Positions 44,290-52,699 of a DNA stretch of 64,000 bases are shown piece by piece; position 1 is the first letter of the stretch; each line of letters opens with the position of its first letter. Source of the DNA: Roseibium marinum (lineage in GTDB: Bacteria; Pseudomonadota; Alphaproteobacteria; Rhizobiales; Stappiaceae); contig NZ_PPCN01000010.1 in assembly GCF_002906165.1 (NCBI RefSeq), positions 1 to 64,000 on the forward strand, read 5' to 3'. The position numbers were made by a program, and so were the translations under genes. The notes under the pieces were generated by a model, which was given only the letters and a program-made list of their open reading frames with translations, was not told where the DNA came from and made no database searches.

Positions 44290-45690
44290 ATGGATAATTA
44301 CGATCTTATCGTGATCGGCAGCGGACCGGCGGGCCGGCGGGCGGCCATCCAGGCGGCGAAGTTCGGCCGCAATGTGCTGGTGGTCGAAAAAGGCGGCCGT
44401 GTCGGCGGCGTATCCGTTCATACCGGCACCATTCCTTCCAAGACCCTGCGCGAAACGGTGTTGAACCTCACGGGTTGGCGCGAGAGGGGCTTTTACGGCC
44501 GCTCCTACCGGGTGAAGGACGATATTACCGCCTCGGACCTGAGGGCGCGGATGCACATCACGCTCGACCATGAAGTGGAGGTGCTGGAACACCAGTTCGC
44601 CCGCAACAAGGTCGACACCATGCGCGGACAGGCGAGATTCACCGACCCGCACACCATCGAGGTGGAGGGCGAGATCGGCGAAGTCCTGAAATTCACCGCC
44701 GACAAGTTTATCGTCGCCGTCGGCACCAAACCCTTCCGGCCGGAGTATGTGCCCTTCGACGGCGAATATGTTCTCGACAGCGACGATATTCTCGATCTGG
44801 CCGACCTGCCGCGTTCCATCGCGGTCATCGGCGCCGGCGTCATCGGTGTCGAATACGCGTCGATCTTCTCCGCGCTCGACGTGCACGTCACCCTGATCGA
44901 ACCGCGCGATTCCATGCTCGATTTTCTCGACAAGGAGCTGATCGCCGATTTCACCCACCAGCTGCGCGACCGCGGCATGGCCCTGCGCTTCGGTGCCAAG
45001 GTCGAAAAGATCGAAAAGCATGGCGCCGCCAATTGCGAGATCACGCTCGAGGGCGGGCGCTCCATACGCTCCAACGTCATCCTGTTCGCCGCCGGCCGCA
45101 TGGGGGCGACACCCTCCCTCAATCTGGAAGCCTGCGGGCTGGAAGTCGATCACCGGGGACGGCTGAAGGTCGACCCGATGACCTTCCAGACCGATGTGCC
45201 GCATATCTTCGCCGCAGGCGACGTGATCGGCTTCCCGAGCCTTGCCTCCACCTCCATGGAGCAGGGCCGGATCGCGGCCTGTCACGCGCTCGGCGAAACG
45301 GCCTATGATCCGCCGGAATATTTCCCCTATGGCATTTACGCGGTTCCGGAAATTTCCACGATCGGCATGACCGAAGAGGAGATCAGGGAGCGCGGCATTC
45401 CCTATGAATGCGGCATCGCCCGCTTCCGGGAGACCTCGCGCGGCCACATCATGGGCCTCGACAGCGGCATGCTGAAAATGATCTTCTCGCTCAAGACCCG
45501 CCGCCTGCTCGGCTGCCATATCGTCGGCGAAGGGGCGACGGAACTTGTCCATATCGGTCAGGCGGTCCTGAACCTGCGCGGCACGCTGGAATATTTCGTC
45601 GAGAACACCTTCAACTATCCGACCCTGGCCGAGGCCTACAAGATCGCCGCCCTGGACGCCTGGAACCGCATGCCGCCGCCGGAAGAGTGA
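44290..45690 (+). CDS. sthA: Soluble pyridine nucleotide transhydrogenase
   Basis: A 466-residue flavoprotein, exactly the length of E. coli SthA (UdhA). The FAD-binding motif is YDLIVIGSGPAGRRAAIQAAK. Where disulfide reductases have two redox Cys, this protein has GGVSVHTGTIPSKTLRE without Cys, the mark of SthA. The NAD-binding motif is IAVIGAGVIGVEYASIF, and the C-terminal interface domain includes HIGQAVLNLRG. It transfers hydride between NADPH and NAD+, usually to drain NADPH. I choose ATG 44290, after GAGGGG at 44281-44286; an in-frame ATG at 44257 is less likely. It is divergent from trpL. Confidence 0.92.
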   Translation: MDNYDLIVIGSGPAGRRAAIQAAKFGRNVLVVEKGGRVGGVSVHTGTIPSKTLRETVLNLTGWRERGFYGRSYRVKDDITASDLRARMHITLDHEVEVLEHQFARNKVDTMRGQARFTDPHTIEVEGEIGEVLKFTADKFIVAVGTKPFRPEYVPFDGEYVLDSDDILDLADLPRSIAVIGAGVIGVEYASIFSALDVHVTLIEPRDSMLDFLDKELIADFTHQLRDRGMALRFGAKVEKIEKHGAANCEITLEGGRSIRSNVILFAAGRMGATPSLNLEACGLEVDHRGRLKVDPMTFQTDVPHIFAAGDVIGFPSLASTSMEQGRIAACHALGETAYDPPEYFPYGIYAVPEISTIGMTEEEIRERGIPYECGIARFRETSRGHIMGLDSGMLKMIFSLKTRRLLGCHIVGEGATELVHIGQAVLNLRGTLEYFVENTFNYPTLAEAYKIAALDAWNRMPPPEE

Positions 45691-45734
45691 GGGGTAGGGA
45701 CCTGCCGGCCTGACTTGCACCGTGCAGGCTGCGG

Positions 45735-45805
45735 AAGGGCCCCGGCGCTCAGGCCGGGGGGCGCTGACGCGTGAAACGCAGTCCCGGACCTGATCCGGGA
45801 CCATT
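45735..45805. repeat. Intergenic palindromic repeats (CCGG-rich)
   Basis: Two short inverted repeats follow sthA: GCCCCGGCGCTCAGGCCGGGG (about 45739-45759), of which the arms are CCCCGGC and GCCGGGG, and TCCCGGACCTGATCCGGGA (about 45783-45801). Both are of the type found dispersed in alphaproteobacterial spacers, and the first could terminate sthA transcription. The remaining spacer up to 45897 holds no gene. Confidence 0.5.
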
Positions 45806-45897
45806 TCCGCAGCCTCGCGGCGCATGGCGACCTTGAAGAAATATTCCTTTTCGCGGATGGTCCCCCGATCGACAATTTTCCTGCTTGAAAGCCACCC

Positions 45898-47319
45898 ATG
45901 CCGCAGACCCTGCTCCTGAAAGATGCCGACATTCTTGTCACCATGGATGGGGAGCGCCGGGAAATTCCCGGTGGCGGACTTTTCGCCGAGGACGGCATCA
46001 TCCGGCAGGTCGGCCCGTCCGGCGATCTGCCGCAGACCGCCGACAGGGTGATCGATGCCTCCGGGCATATCGTTCTGCCGGGGTTCGTCAACACCCATCA
46101 CCATCTCAACCAGACGCTGACCCGCAATCTGCCGGCGGCGCAAAACAACAATCTGTTTCCCTGGCTGCAGGCACATTACCGGATCTGGGCGAAAACCAAT
46201 CCCGAGGCCTCGCGAACCAGCACCCTGATCGGACTGGCGGAGCTGGCGCTGTCCGGCTGCACCACCGTCTTCGATCACACCTATCTTTTCCAGAGCGGCA
46301 ACAAGGTCGACTACCAGATCGAGGCGGCGCGCGATCTCGGCGTGAGATTTCACGCAAGCCGGGGGTCCATGTCTCTCGGCGAGAGCAAGGGCGGCCTGCC
46401 GCCGGACGCGTATGTGGAAGACGAGGAGCACATCCTCAACGACAGCATCCGCGTGATCGACCGCTATCACGACGCGTCGCATGGCGCGATGACACGCATC
46501 GTCCTGGCACCCTGTTCGCCGTTTTCCGTGTCGGAAAATCTGCTCCGCGACAGCGCGTTATTGGCGCGTGACAAGGGCGTGATGCTTCACACCCACCTGT
46601 GTGAAACGCTGGACGAAGAGCGCTACACGATGGAGCGCTTCGGCAAGCGCCCGGTGGAATGGATGCAGGAACTCGGCTGGACCGGACCGGATGTCTGGTT
46701 CGCCCATGCCATCCACGTGGATGACGACGAGATCCGCCTCTTTGCCGCAACCGGCTGCGGCGCCGCCCATTGTCCGTGCTCGAACATGCGCCTGGCCTCG
46801 GGCATCGCGCCGGTGAAGAAATACATGGCCGCAGGGGTGAAAGTCGGCCTCGGTGTCGATGGTTCCGCAAGCAACGACGGTTCCAACATGCTGATGGAGG
46901 TCCGTCAGGCGATGCTTCTTGCGCGGCTCAATCTGGGCCTTCAGCCGGTGGCGGACCCGCAAGGCAACGCGCATCCTCCACTCTCGCACCCTTCGCGGAC
47001 AGATGAGTGGATGACCGCCCGCGAAGCCCTGGAACTGGCGACCCTCGGCGGCGCGGCTGTTCTGGGCAGAAGTGACGTAGGGTCATTGGAAACAGGCAAG
47101 TGCGCGGATTTCTTCACGCTTGACCTCAACACGATCCATTTCGCCGGTGCTCTGCACGATCCGGTCGCGGCGGTGGTCTTCTGCGCGCCGCAGGCGGCGA
47201 AAACCACGGTCGTCAACGGGCGGGTGATCGTCGAGGATGGCCGCATCGTCACCATGGATATGGCGCCGGTGATCAGGGACCATAACCGCATGAGTCTGCA
47301 ACTGGCGGCGGGCATTTAG
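45898..47319 (+). CDS. 8-oxoguanine deaminase (amidohydrolase)
   Basis: A 473-residue amidohydrolase. Metal ligands are in GFVNTHHHLNQTLTRNLP (HxH), MLHTHLCETLDEERY and AHAIHVDDDEI, and the catalytic Asp is in GLGVDGSASNDGSNMLMEVRQAML. The stretch NLFPWLQAHYRIWAKTNPEAS and APCSPFSVSENLLRDSALLARD match the 8-oxoguanine deaminase branch (family of Pseudomonas PA0142), which converts 8-oxoguanine to urate. Cytosine- or atrazine-chlorohydrolase-like enzymes are close relatives, so the substrate is a strong guess. It is 207 nt from sthA, which is also a redox-stress-related gene. The start is ATG 45898; no strong ribosome binding site is visible. Confidence 0.8.
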   Translation: MPQTLLLKDADILVTMDGERREIPGGGLFAEDGIIRQVGPSGDLPQTADRVIDASGHIVLPGFVNTHHHLNQTLTRNLPAAQNNNLFPWLQAHYRIWAKTNPEASRTSTLIGLAELALSGCTTVFDHTYLFQSGNKVDYQIEAARDLGVRFHASRGSMSLGESKGGLPPDAYVEDEEHILNDSIRVIDRYHDASHGAMTRIVLAPCSPFSVSENLLRDSALLARDKGVMLHTHLCETLDEERYTMERFGKRPVEWMQELGWTGPDVWFAHAIHVDDDEIRLFAATGCGAAHCPCSNMRLASGIAPVKKYMAAGVKVGLGVDGSASNDGSNMLMEVRQAMLLARLNLGLQPVADPQGNAHPPLSHPSRTDEWMTAREALELATLGGAAVLGRSDVGSLETGKCADFFTLDLNTIHFAGALHDPVAAVVFCAPQAAKTTVVNGRVIVEDGRIVTMDMAPVIRDHNRMSLQLAAGI

Positions 47320-47352
47320 AACTGGTCGAATCGCGGATGTTTTTTCAGGAAC

Positions 47353-48117
47353 TCAACAGAGCCAGCAATTCTCCGGCGTTTCCGCCTCGGTGACTTCACC
47401 GCCGTCCTGAATCCAGCTGGTGATGCCCTTCTCGACATTGGCAACCTTGGTGAAGCCGGCCTGACCGGAAAGATATTCCGATAGCACCTGACTGCGGCGG
47501 CCCGTCCGGCAGATGAAGACAACTTCGTCGGCAGGCCCTGAGATCAGTTTCTGCAGCTCCGCGCCGAACTGCGGATTGACGTTGCCGTCGGCATCAAAAA
47601 AGGTCAGCAGATGGCTGCCCGGGATGACCCCTGTCTGTTTCCACTCCTCCGGCCGGCGGATATCGATGACCTTGGTGCCCGCCACGAGCTTCGCCTTCAG
47701 CTCATCGTTGCCGATATCGGAAAATTTCTTCCCCTTCACGTCGAGCAGTTCGATCTCGAATTTCAAAGTGGCATCGGGTGGAATGACGCCGCCCGCGCCT
47801 TGAGAGCCGTAAGCCATCCCGGGGGGGATGATCAGCTCGCGCTTGCCGCCGACCTGCATGCCTTCAACGCCTTTTTCCCAGCCCGGGATGACCCGCCGCT
47901 CTCCAAGGGTGAAGGAGAAGGGCGTGCCGCGATCGACGCTTGAATCGAACTTCGTGCCGTCCATCAGCCAGCCGGTGTAATGAACCACCACCGTTTCGCC
48001 GACATTGGCCTCTTCGCCTGTCCCTTTCTCAATGTCGCGGATCTGCAATTCCTCTTGTGCGGACGCAGAGACCGAGAAAACCAGGGTGAAGGCAAGTATT
48101 GCGAGATATCTGATCAT
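47353..48117 (-). CDS. Exported FKBP-type peptidyl-prolyl isomerase fused to a rhodanese domain
   Basis: A 254-residue protein. The signal peptide is MIRYLAILAFTLVFSVSASA, cleaved before QEEL. An FKBP domain (about 25-128) has VVVHYTGWLMDGTKFDSS, FTLGERRVIPGWEKGVEGM and GMAYGSQGAGGVIPPDATLKFEIELL with the aromatic pocket intact. A rhodanese domain follows (about 134-245), with VIDIRRPEEWKQTGVI and the catalytic loop FICRTGRRSQ (Cys203). The protein ends in a CxxC (Cys251 and Cys254). It probably works in the periplasm, combining proline isomerisation with sulfur transfer or thiol redox chemistry. The start is ATG 48117, after AAGG; an ATG five codons upstream is less likely. It is convergent with the deaminase gene. 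Confidence 0.85.
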   Translation of the reverse strand: MIRYLAILAFTLVFSVSASAQEELQIRDIEKGTGEEANVGETVVVHYTGWLMDGTKFDSSVDRGTPFSFTLGERRVIPGWEKGVEGMQVGGKRELIIPPGMAYGSQGAGGVIPPDATLKFEIELLDVKGKKFSDIGNDELKAKLVAGTKVIDIRRPEEWKQTGVIPGSHLLTFFDADGNVNPQFGAELQKLISGPADEVVFICRTGRRSQVLSEYLSGQAGFTKVANVEKGITSWIQDGGEVTEAETPENCWLC

Positions 48118-48430
48118 TGAAACCTTTTCCATCTAGCCGATGTACCGACGCCTGCAGGGAACCTGATACAGGGTGCCGCCGAAAGCAAGGCCAACCGGAT
48201 CACTTGCGCCTCGGCTTTCCGGCCGTTGAAAGAGTGCCGCCCGATAGTGGTAAATCAAGAGGGAAATAGACCTTTCCGATTGCCAGTGGGTGCTGCCGTG
48301 AAAAACGTATGTGCTTTCCGGACATGGGCTGAAAGTGAGTTCCCTGTTTTGGCGTATGAGGAATAAGTATTTTTTCAACCGGATCCGGTAAGGAAGCGCG
48401 ACAAGATGTTGCCTTTTTGGGAGGGAAGTC
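48118..48430. other. Divergent spacer before the acyl-CoA synthetase gene
   Basis: About 310 bp without a gene lie between the FKBP-rhodanese gene and the AMP-binding enzyme. An AT-richer part lies around 48285-48400. GGGAGGGAAG at 48418-48427 is the ribosome binding site of the synthetase. I see no clear operator. Confidence 0.4.
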
Positions 48431-49984
48431 ATGCCGATTGCCGGGCCACCGCTGAAAAAACCGCTGGAGCTTGCCGGGATCTTGAACCTCGGGCTGAAGA
48501 CCAAACCAGACGAGGAGGTGCTTGTATCGCCGCGCCGCCGCTGGACGTGGCGGGCGCTCGAGGCAGTGTCGAACAGGCTGGCGGGCAATTACCTGGGGCT
48601 CGGCTTGCTGCCCGGCGACCGTGTCGCGTCGCTCATGCCGAACCGGACGGAGCTTCTCATCCATTATCTGGCTTGCATGAAATGCGGACTGGTCGCCGTA
48701 CCGCTGAATTACCGTTATATGGCGCCCCAGATCGATCATGCACTTGAAGTTGCCGAACCGAGAATCCTGCTTGTTCACGAGGAACGCCGTGAAGACCTGG
48801 AAACCAGTCGACACGCGGGGCGGCTGGACCTCGGCCAGATAGTCTATCGGGATGACTGGGATACCGGGAGGAGCGCCGTTTCGCCGTTCGAAAGCCTCAT
48901 GACGGAGGACCCGGCCAATTGGATTGTTCCTCCCGGGCCGGAAGACCCGGCGATAATCTTTTTCACCTCCGGAAGCACCGGTGTACCCAAGGGTGTCTGT
49001 CACAGTTTCGAAACTCTGGGCTGGATCATTGCCAGTGCGGTGGAAAGTTTCGAGATGAAGCCGGACGACATCATGGTGCCGGGCGGATCGGTGTCCCATG
49101 TCGGCGGCCATCATTTGTCCATGATGACCATTGCCGCCTGCGGAAAGGTCGTACTGCCGAGAACCTTCGATGCCGACGAAATTCTTCCGCTGCTGCGAAG
49201 GGAACGGCCGACCAAGATGTGGATGCTGCCGTCCGCGCTCTATGCCCTGGTCCTGGAGCACGGAGCCAGCAAGGAGGATTTCGCCTCCGTCAAGGCCTGC
49301 TTTTCCGGTGGCGACAAGGTTTCGGCGGCACTTGAAGAGGAATTTACCGCGCTGGCCGGCATCCCGATCGCGGAGGATTACGGAATGACCGAGATTGGCA
49401 TTCCAACGGTGTCTCCACCCACGGCACTGAAGCTCGGTTCTGTCGGGCCAATCGGTCCCGGTTACCGGGCATCGCTGCGTGGCAAGGATGGCCGGGAGGT
49501 TGCCGTGGGAACCGACGGGCGGCTCTGGATAAACTTTCCGGGCAACATGGTCGCCTATTGGAACAACCCCGAAGCCACGGCTGAGACGGTGGTGGACGGA
49601 TGGCTCGACACCGGCGACGTGATGAGTGTCGATAGCGAAGGCTATCTCTGGTTTCACGGCCGTGAAAAACAGATCATCATTCATGACGGATCGAATATCT
49701 GTCCGCAGGAAGTGGAGGCTGCGCTCCTGGAGCATGCTGCGGTGGAAAGCGCTGGCGTGGTCGGTGTGCAGAACTGGCTGCATGGCGAAAACGTGCGGGC
49801 GTATGTCACGCTGGATCCGGACGCGGATGTCCCCACGATGCAGGACCTCATTCAATTCGCCCGGGCTCGCGTGGGGTACAGGGCCCCGGAGGAAGTGATT
49901 GTTCTCGACGCAATGCCGCTCAATGCAACCGGCAAGATCGACCGTGTGTCCCTGAAGAAGATGGCGGCCGAGGGGAGGCGCTAG
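48431..49984 (+). CDS. AMP-dependent acyl-CoA synthetase / ligase
   Basis: A 517-residue adenylate-forming enzyme. The P-loop-like motif is IIFFTSGSTGVPKGVCHSF (A3). Further motifs are SVSHVGGHHLSMMT, IPIAEDYGMTEIGIP (A5), GWLDTGDVMSVDSEGYLWFHGREKQIIIHDGSNICPQEVEAAL (A7-A8, shown here only to place the hinge) and the catalytic Lys in NATGKIDRVSLKK (A10). It activates a carboxylic acid to its CoA thioester; medium-chain fatty or aromatic acids are the usual substrates. The stop overlaps the convergent marR stop by 4 nt. The start is ATG 48431. Confidence 0.88.
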   Translation: MPIAGPPLKKPLELAGILNLGLKTKPDEEVLVSPRRRWTWRALEAVSNRLAGNYLGLGLLPGDRVASLMPNRTELLIHYLACMKCGLVAVPLNYRYMAPQIDHALEVAEPRILLVHEERREDLETSRHAGRLDLGQIVYRDDWDTGRSAVSPFESLMTEDPANWIVPPGPEDPAIIFFTSGSTGVPKGVCHSFETLGWIIASAVESFEMKPDDIMVPGGSVSHVGGHHLSMMTIAACGKVVLPRTFDADEILPLLRRERPTKMWMLPSALYALVLEHGASKEDFASVKACFSGGDKVSAALEEEFTALAGIPIAEDYGMTEIGIPTVSPPTALKLGSVGPIGPGYRASLRGKDGREVAVGTDGRLWINFPGNMVAYWNNPEATAETVVDGWLDTGDVMSVDSEGYLWFHGREKQIIIHDGSNICPQEVEAALLEHAAVESAGVVGVQNWLHGENVRAYVTLDPDADVPTMQDLIQFARARVGYRAPEEVIVLDAMPLNATGKIDRVSLKKMAAEGRR

Positions 49985-50556
49985 GGAGTCTTTTTCTCTG
50001 CCGCCGAGCGGATCAGCTTTTCGAGCAGGTGTGAGAGTTCGCTCTGCTCGTCTTTGGTGAGGCCGTCGACGGCCGCGTGCAGGGTCTCGACGTAATCGGG
50101 AATCTTTCCCTTGATCAGCCGGAGGCCCTTGTCGGTCAGGCAGACGGAAAGGGCGCGCCGGTCTTCCGGATGCGGGCAGCGCTCAATGAAACCTGCCTTT
50201 TCGAGCCTGTCGAGGCGTGCGGTCATGCCGCCCGAACTCATCATCGTGGTGCGGTAGAGCTCGGTCGGCGTCAGCTTGTAGGGCGGGCCGGAGCGCACGA
50301 GCGTCGCCAGCACGTCGAATTCACCGGTTTTCAGGCCGATATCGGCATAGGCGGGCACCTGATAGTCCCGGCTCATCACCTGGGCCGCCTCGTTCAGCCG
50401 GCCGATCAGAACCATCGGCAGCAGCTTTCCGGAAAGTTCGGGCATTTCGTCCTGCCATTGCCGGCGCGCGCGCTCGGCGCGGTCCAGCAGCAGGTCAGCA
50501 GGGTCTCCGAAGAGGTGAGGAGCGGGCTTCTGGGGATCTCTGGATTTCATGGTCAT
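49981..50556 (-). CDS. MarR-family transcriptional regulator
   Basis: A 191-residue winged-helix regulator. The N-terminal dimerisation helices (LDRAERARRQWQDEMPEL, VLIGRLNEAAQVMSRD) precede the wHTH: GEFDVLATLVRSGPPYKLTPTELYR, then SSGGMTARLDRLEKAGFIERC and the wing HPEDRRALSVCLTDKG. It lies opposite an EamA exporter gene, with a nearly perfect 30-bp palindrome in between (50692-50721). It most likely represses that gene and perhaps itself. Because it also converges on an acyl-CoA synthetase gene, its ligand could be an aromatic or fatty acid, but this is a guess. GGAAGAAG precedes the ATG at 50556. Confidence 0.9.
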   Translation of the reverse strand: MTMKSRDPQKPAPHLFGDPADLLLDRAERARRQWQDEMPELSGKLLPMVLIGRLNEAAQVMSRDYQVPAYADIGLKTGEFDVLATLVRSGPPYKLTPTELYRTTMMSSGGMTARLDRLEKAGFIERCPHPEDRRALSVCLTDKGLRLIKGKIPDYVETLHAAVDGLTKDEQSELSHLLEKLIRSAAEKKTP

Positions 50557-50691
50557 GCTCTTCTTCCCGAAAGACCGTTGGCGCGTGAGGCTACTTGTAT
50601 GATCCCCAGGATTAAGCTCTGGAAAAATTTCGCCATTCCGGTGACCGCACCGAGGAGATACCTGCCTTCTTTACGGTGGAAGTCGTTGGAA

Positions 50692-50721
50692 TTCAAGAAT
50701 CTTGATATCAAGTATCTTGAA
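50692..50721. promoter_or_regulatory. Palindromic MarR-type operator in the marR/eamA spacer
   Basis: The centre is the perfect palindrome CTTGATATCAAG (50701-50712). The symmetry continues outward through TTCAAGA on the left and TCTTGAA on the right, giving 30 bp with only two mismatched pairs. ATCTTGATATCAAG-like sites are typical of MarR-family dimers. It lies 72 bp before the transporter start and 136 bp before marR. Confidence 0.7.
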
Positions 50722-50792
50722 ATAAAGATAAATGTTGTTATCTCTTCCCGAAAGCGGTCGCCGGCCGCGACGTGAAGAGAAAGGAACATCCG

Positions 50793-51770
50793 ATGGCGAA
50801 CATTACCGGGGTCGGGCAGCAGCATGCATCCTCCAGCCGCAAGACTTCTCGTACGGGCACCGAAGCGGCAGGCCTGTTTGACCAGCCGGTCGTATTGCTG
50901 CTTGTCATTGGCGGGTTTCTGGCGCTCTCCACCATCATCGCCAAGGCGGCTCCCGGCCTGGGCTGGCATCCTCTGGCGTTGCTGCAATGGGCTATTCTGG
51001 GCGGTGCGGCGGGTCTTTTTACCCTGAGCAGGATGTCCGGCCGGAAGGAAGGGCAGACCGGCGAGTCGGTCGATCGCAGGCAGCTTGCCGTCTATCTCGG
51101 TTTCAGCGGTCTGCTGTTCGTCGTGCCCAACATGATCGCGGTGGTCGCCGCTTCAAAGGTCGGCGCGGGCTTCGTGTCGCTCAGCTATGCCTTTCCCCTG
51201 GTGCTGACTTACGCATTCGCCGTTCTCCTGCGGCTGGAGCGCCTTCAGCTTATGCGGGGGGCAGGGGTTCTGGCCGGCCTCGGTGGCGCTGTTCTGCTGG
51301 CCGGTTCGGGTTCGAAATTGTCCCTGGAGGCATCGTGGTGGTCGCTTTTCGCGCTGACCATTCCGGTGTTTCTGGCTGTCGGAAATATCTACCGGACATT
51401 GAAATGGCCCAAAGGCGTCGGCCCGGTCGATCTGGCCGTGGGCATGATGGCGGTCGGATTTGTCGGGCTTGCCGCCTTCAACGCGGCCATGGGCACGCCC
51501 GTCGCGCCTGCTTCCTGGACAACCGGCGCCGTCGCGCTGCTTGCCGCGCAGATCGCGATCTTCACCCTTCAGTACGGCCTGTATTTCCGTCTGCAGCAAA
51601 CGGCAGGCCCGGTCTATCTGAGCCAGATCGGATCCGTCGCGGCGGTCACGGGCCTTGGCCTCGGCTTCCTGGTGTTCGGCGAGGTTCCCGATGCCGGCAG
51701 GCTTGCGGCAGTGGTCAGCGTCGGTGCGGGGATTGTGCTGGTGACCCTGGGCCGGCCGCGAACGCCCTGA
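50793..51770 (+). CDS. EamA/DMT-superfamily transporter
   Basis: A 325-residue membrane protein with about ten hydrophobic segments arranged as two EamA repeats. The first runs from VVLLLVIGGFLALSTIIAKAA to GAGVLAGLGGAVLLAGSG, the second from WWSLFALTIPVFLAVGNIYR to LAAVVSVGAGIVLVTLG. The repeats end with typical phrases (VGAGFVSLSYAFPLVLTYAF and TAGPVYLSQIGSVAAVTG). DMT transporters commonly export metabolites or drugs; the substrate is unknown. I choose ATG 50793, after AAGGAAC; a GTG at 50772 is open but less likely. A divergent marR and a strong palindrome suggest ligand-induced expression. Confidence 0.88.
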   Translation: MANITGVGQQHASSSRKTSRTGTEAAGLFDQPVVLLLVIGGFLALSTIIAKAAPGLGWHPLALLQWAILGGAAGLFTLSRMSGRKEGQTGESVDRRQLAVYLGFSGLLFVVPNMIAVVAASKVGAGFVSLSYAFPLVLTYAFAVLLRLERLQLMRGAGVLAGLGGAVLLAGSGSKLSLEASWWSLFALTIPVFLAVGNIYRTLKWPKGVGPVDLAVGMMAVGFVGLAAFNAAMGTPVAPASWTTGAVALLAAQIAIFTLQYGLYFRLQQTAGPVYLSQIGSVAAVTGLGLGFLVFGEVPDAGRLAAVVSVGAGIVLVTLGRPRTP

Positions 51771-51804
51771 TCCTTGCTGAGAAAATCCGGTTTGCCGGGG
51801 CTCG

Positions 51805-52698
51805 TCAGCTCCAGAGCCAGGCGGCTCCGCGCACGCCGGAGCTGTCGCCATGAACGGCCTTGCGGATCGGTGTCTCGAAGGTGTCGGAGAAGATGAAGGG
51901 AAGCATTGCCGGGGCAAGATCCTCGTAGAGTTCATCGATATTCGACATGCCGCCACCGAGCACGAACACATCCGGGTCCAGCAGATTGGCGCTCATGGCA
52001 AGCGAACGCGCAAGACGGCTCACATAGGCGTCATAAACCGCATTGGCCACCGGATCGCCGGAGCGTTTCAGCGCAATGATCTCGTGCCCCTTGAGAAGGT
52101 TGCCGGTCCTCTCCTTGTAGTCGAGCTGAAAACCGGTGCCCGAGCACCAGCGGTCGATCACGCCCTTGTGGCCGATCCAGCTGTCCGGTCCGGGAAATTC
52201 TTGCTGCGTCAGCCAGGGAACGGTGATGGCGCCCCATTCGCCGCCAATGCCGTTCGCACCCAGATGCGCCTTCCCGTCGATGGCGATGCCCGACCCGCAG
52301 CCGGTGCCGACGATGATCGCGTGCACCACATGCGCTCCGGCTCCCGCGCCGTCCGTCGCCTCGGAGACAGCCAGGCAGTTCGCGTCGTTCTGAATGCGCA
52401 CGGGGCGGTGGAGAACCTCTTCCAGGTCCCGGTCCAGCGGCTTTCCGTTCATCCAGGTTGAATTGGCGTTCTTGACCAGCCCGGTTTTGGGCGAGAGGGA
52501 GCCGGGAATGCCAAGGCCCAGCGTGCCGCTCTGCCCGGTCGCCTGTTCGGCGGCATCGACAAGCGTCTTCACAGCGGCAAGGCAGCCGTCATAGTCTCCC
52601 TTGGGCGTGTCGAGCCGCTGCCGGAAGAGTTCTTCTCCCGCGTCCGACAGCGCGATGATCTCGATTTTTGTGCCGCCCCAGTCAATACCCAACCGCAT
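51805..52698 (-). CDS. ROK-family sugar kinase with degenerate zinc motif
   Basis: A 297-residue ROK kinase. The N-terminal ATP site is LGIDWGGTKIEIIAL. Further motifs are LGLGIPGSLSPKTG, NDANCLAVSEA (catalytic Asp) and AIIVGTGCGSGIAIDGKAHLG. ROK proteins usually have CxCGxxGCxE for zinc; here the equivalent is WIGHKGVIDRWCSGTGFQL, with most cysteines lost, although the HKGVIDRW-like part keeps the fold. Fructokinase- or N-acetylhexosamine kinase-like activity is possible. The ATG at 52698 lies one base after the stop of the class II aldolase gene (TGACATG), so the two are translationally coupled and may act in one sugar pathway. Confidence 0.86.
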   Translation of the reverse strand: MRLGIDWGGTKIEIIALSDAGEELFRQRLDTPKGDYDGCLAAVKTLVDAAEQATGQSGTLGLGIPGSLSPKTGLVKNANSTWMNGKPLDRDLEEVLHRPVRIQNDANCLAVSEATDGAGAGAHVVHAIIVGTGCGSGIAIDGKAHLGANGIGGEWGAITVPWLTQQEFPGPDSWIGHKGVIDRWCSGTGFQLDYKERTGNLLKGHEIIALKRSGDPVANAVYDAYVSRLARSLAMSANLLDPDVFVLGGGMSNIDELYEDLAPAMLPFIFSDTFETPIRKAVHGDSSGVRGAAWLWS

Positions 52699-52699
52699 G

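Noticed and set aside
44191-46482. Long minus-strand open frame of 763 codons opposite sthA
   Set aside because: It is the antisense of sthA and part of the deaminase gene; its translation shows no domain and is rich in repeats typical of reversed GC-rich coding DNA.
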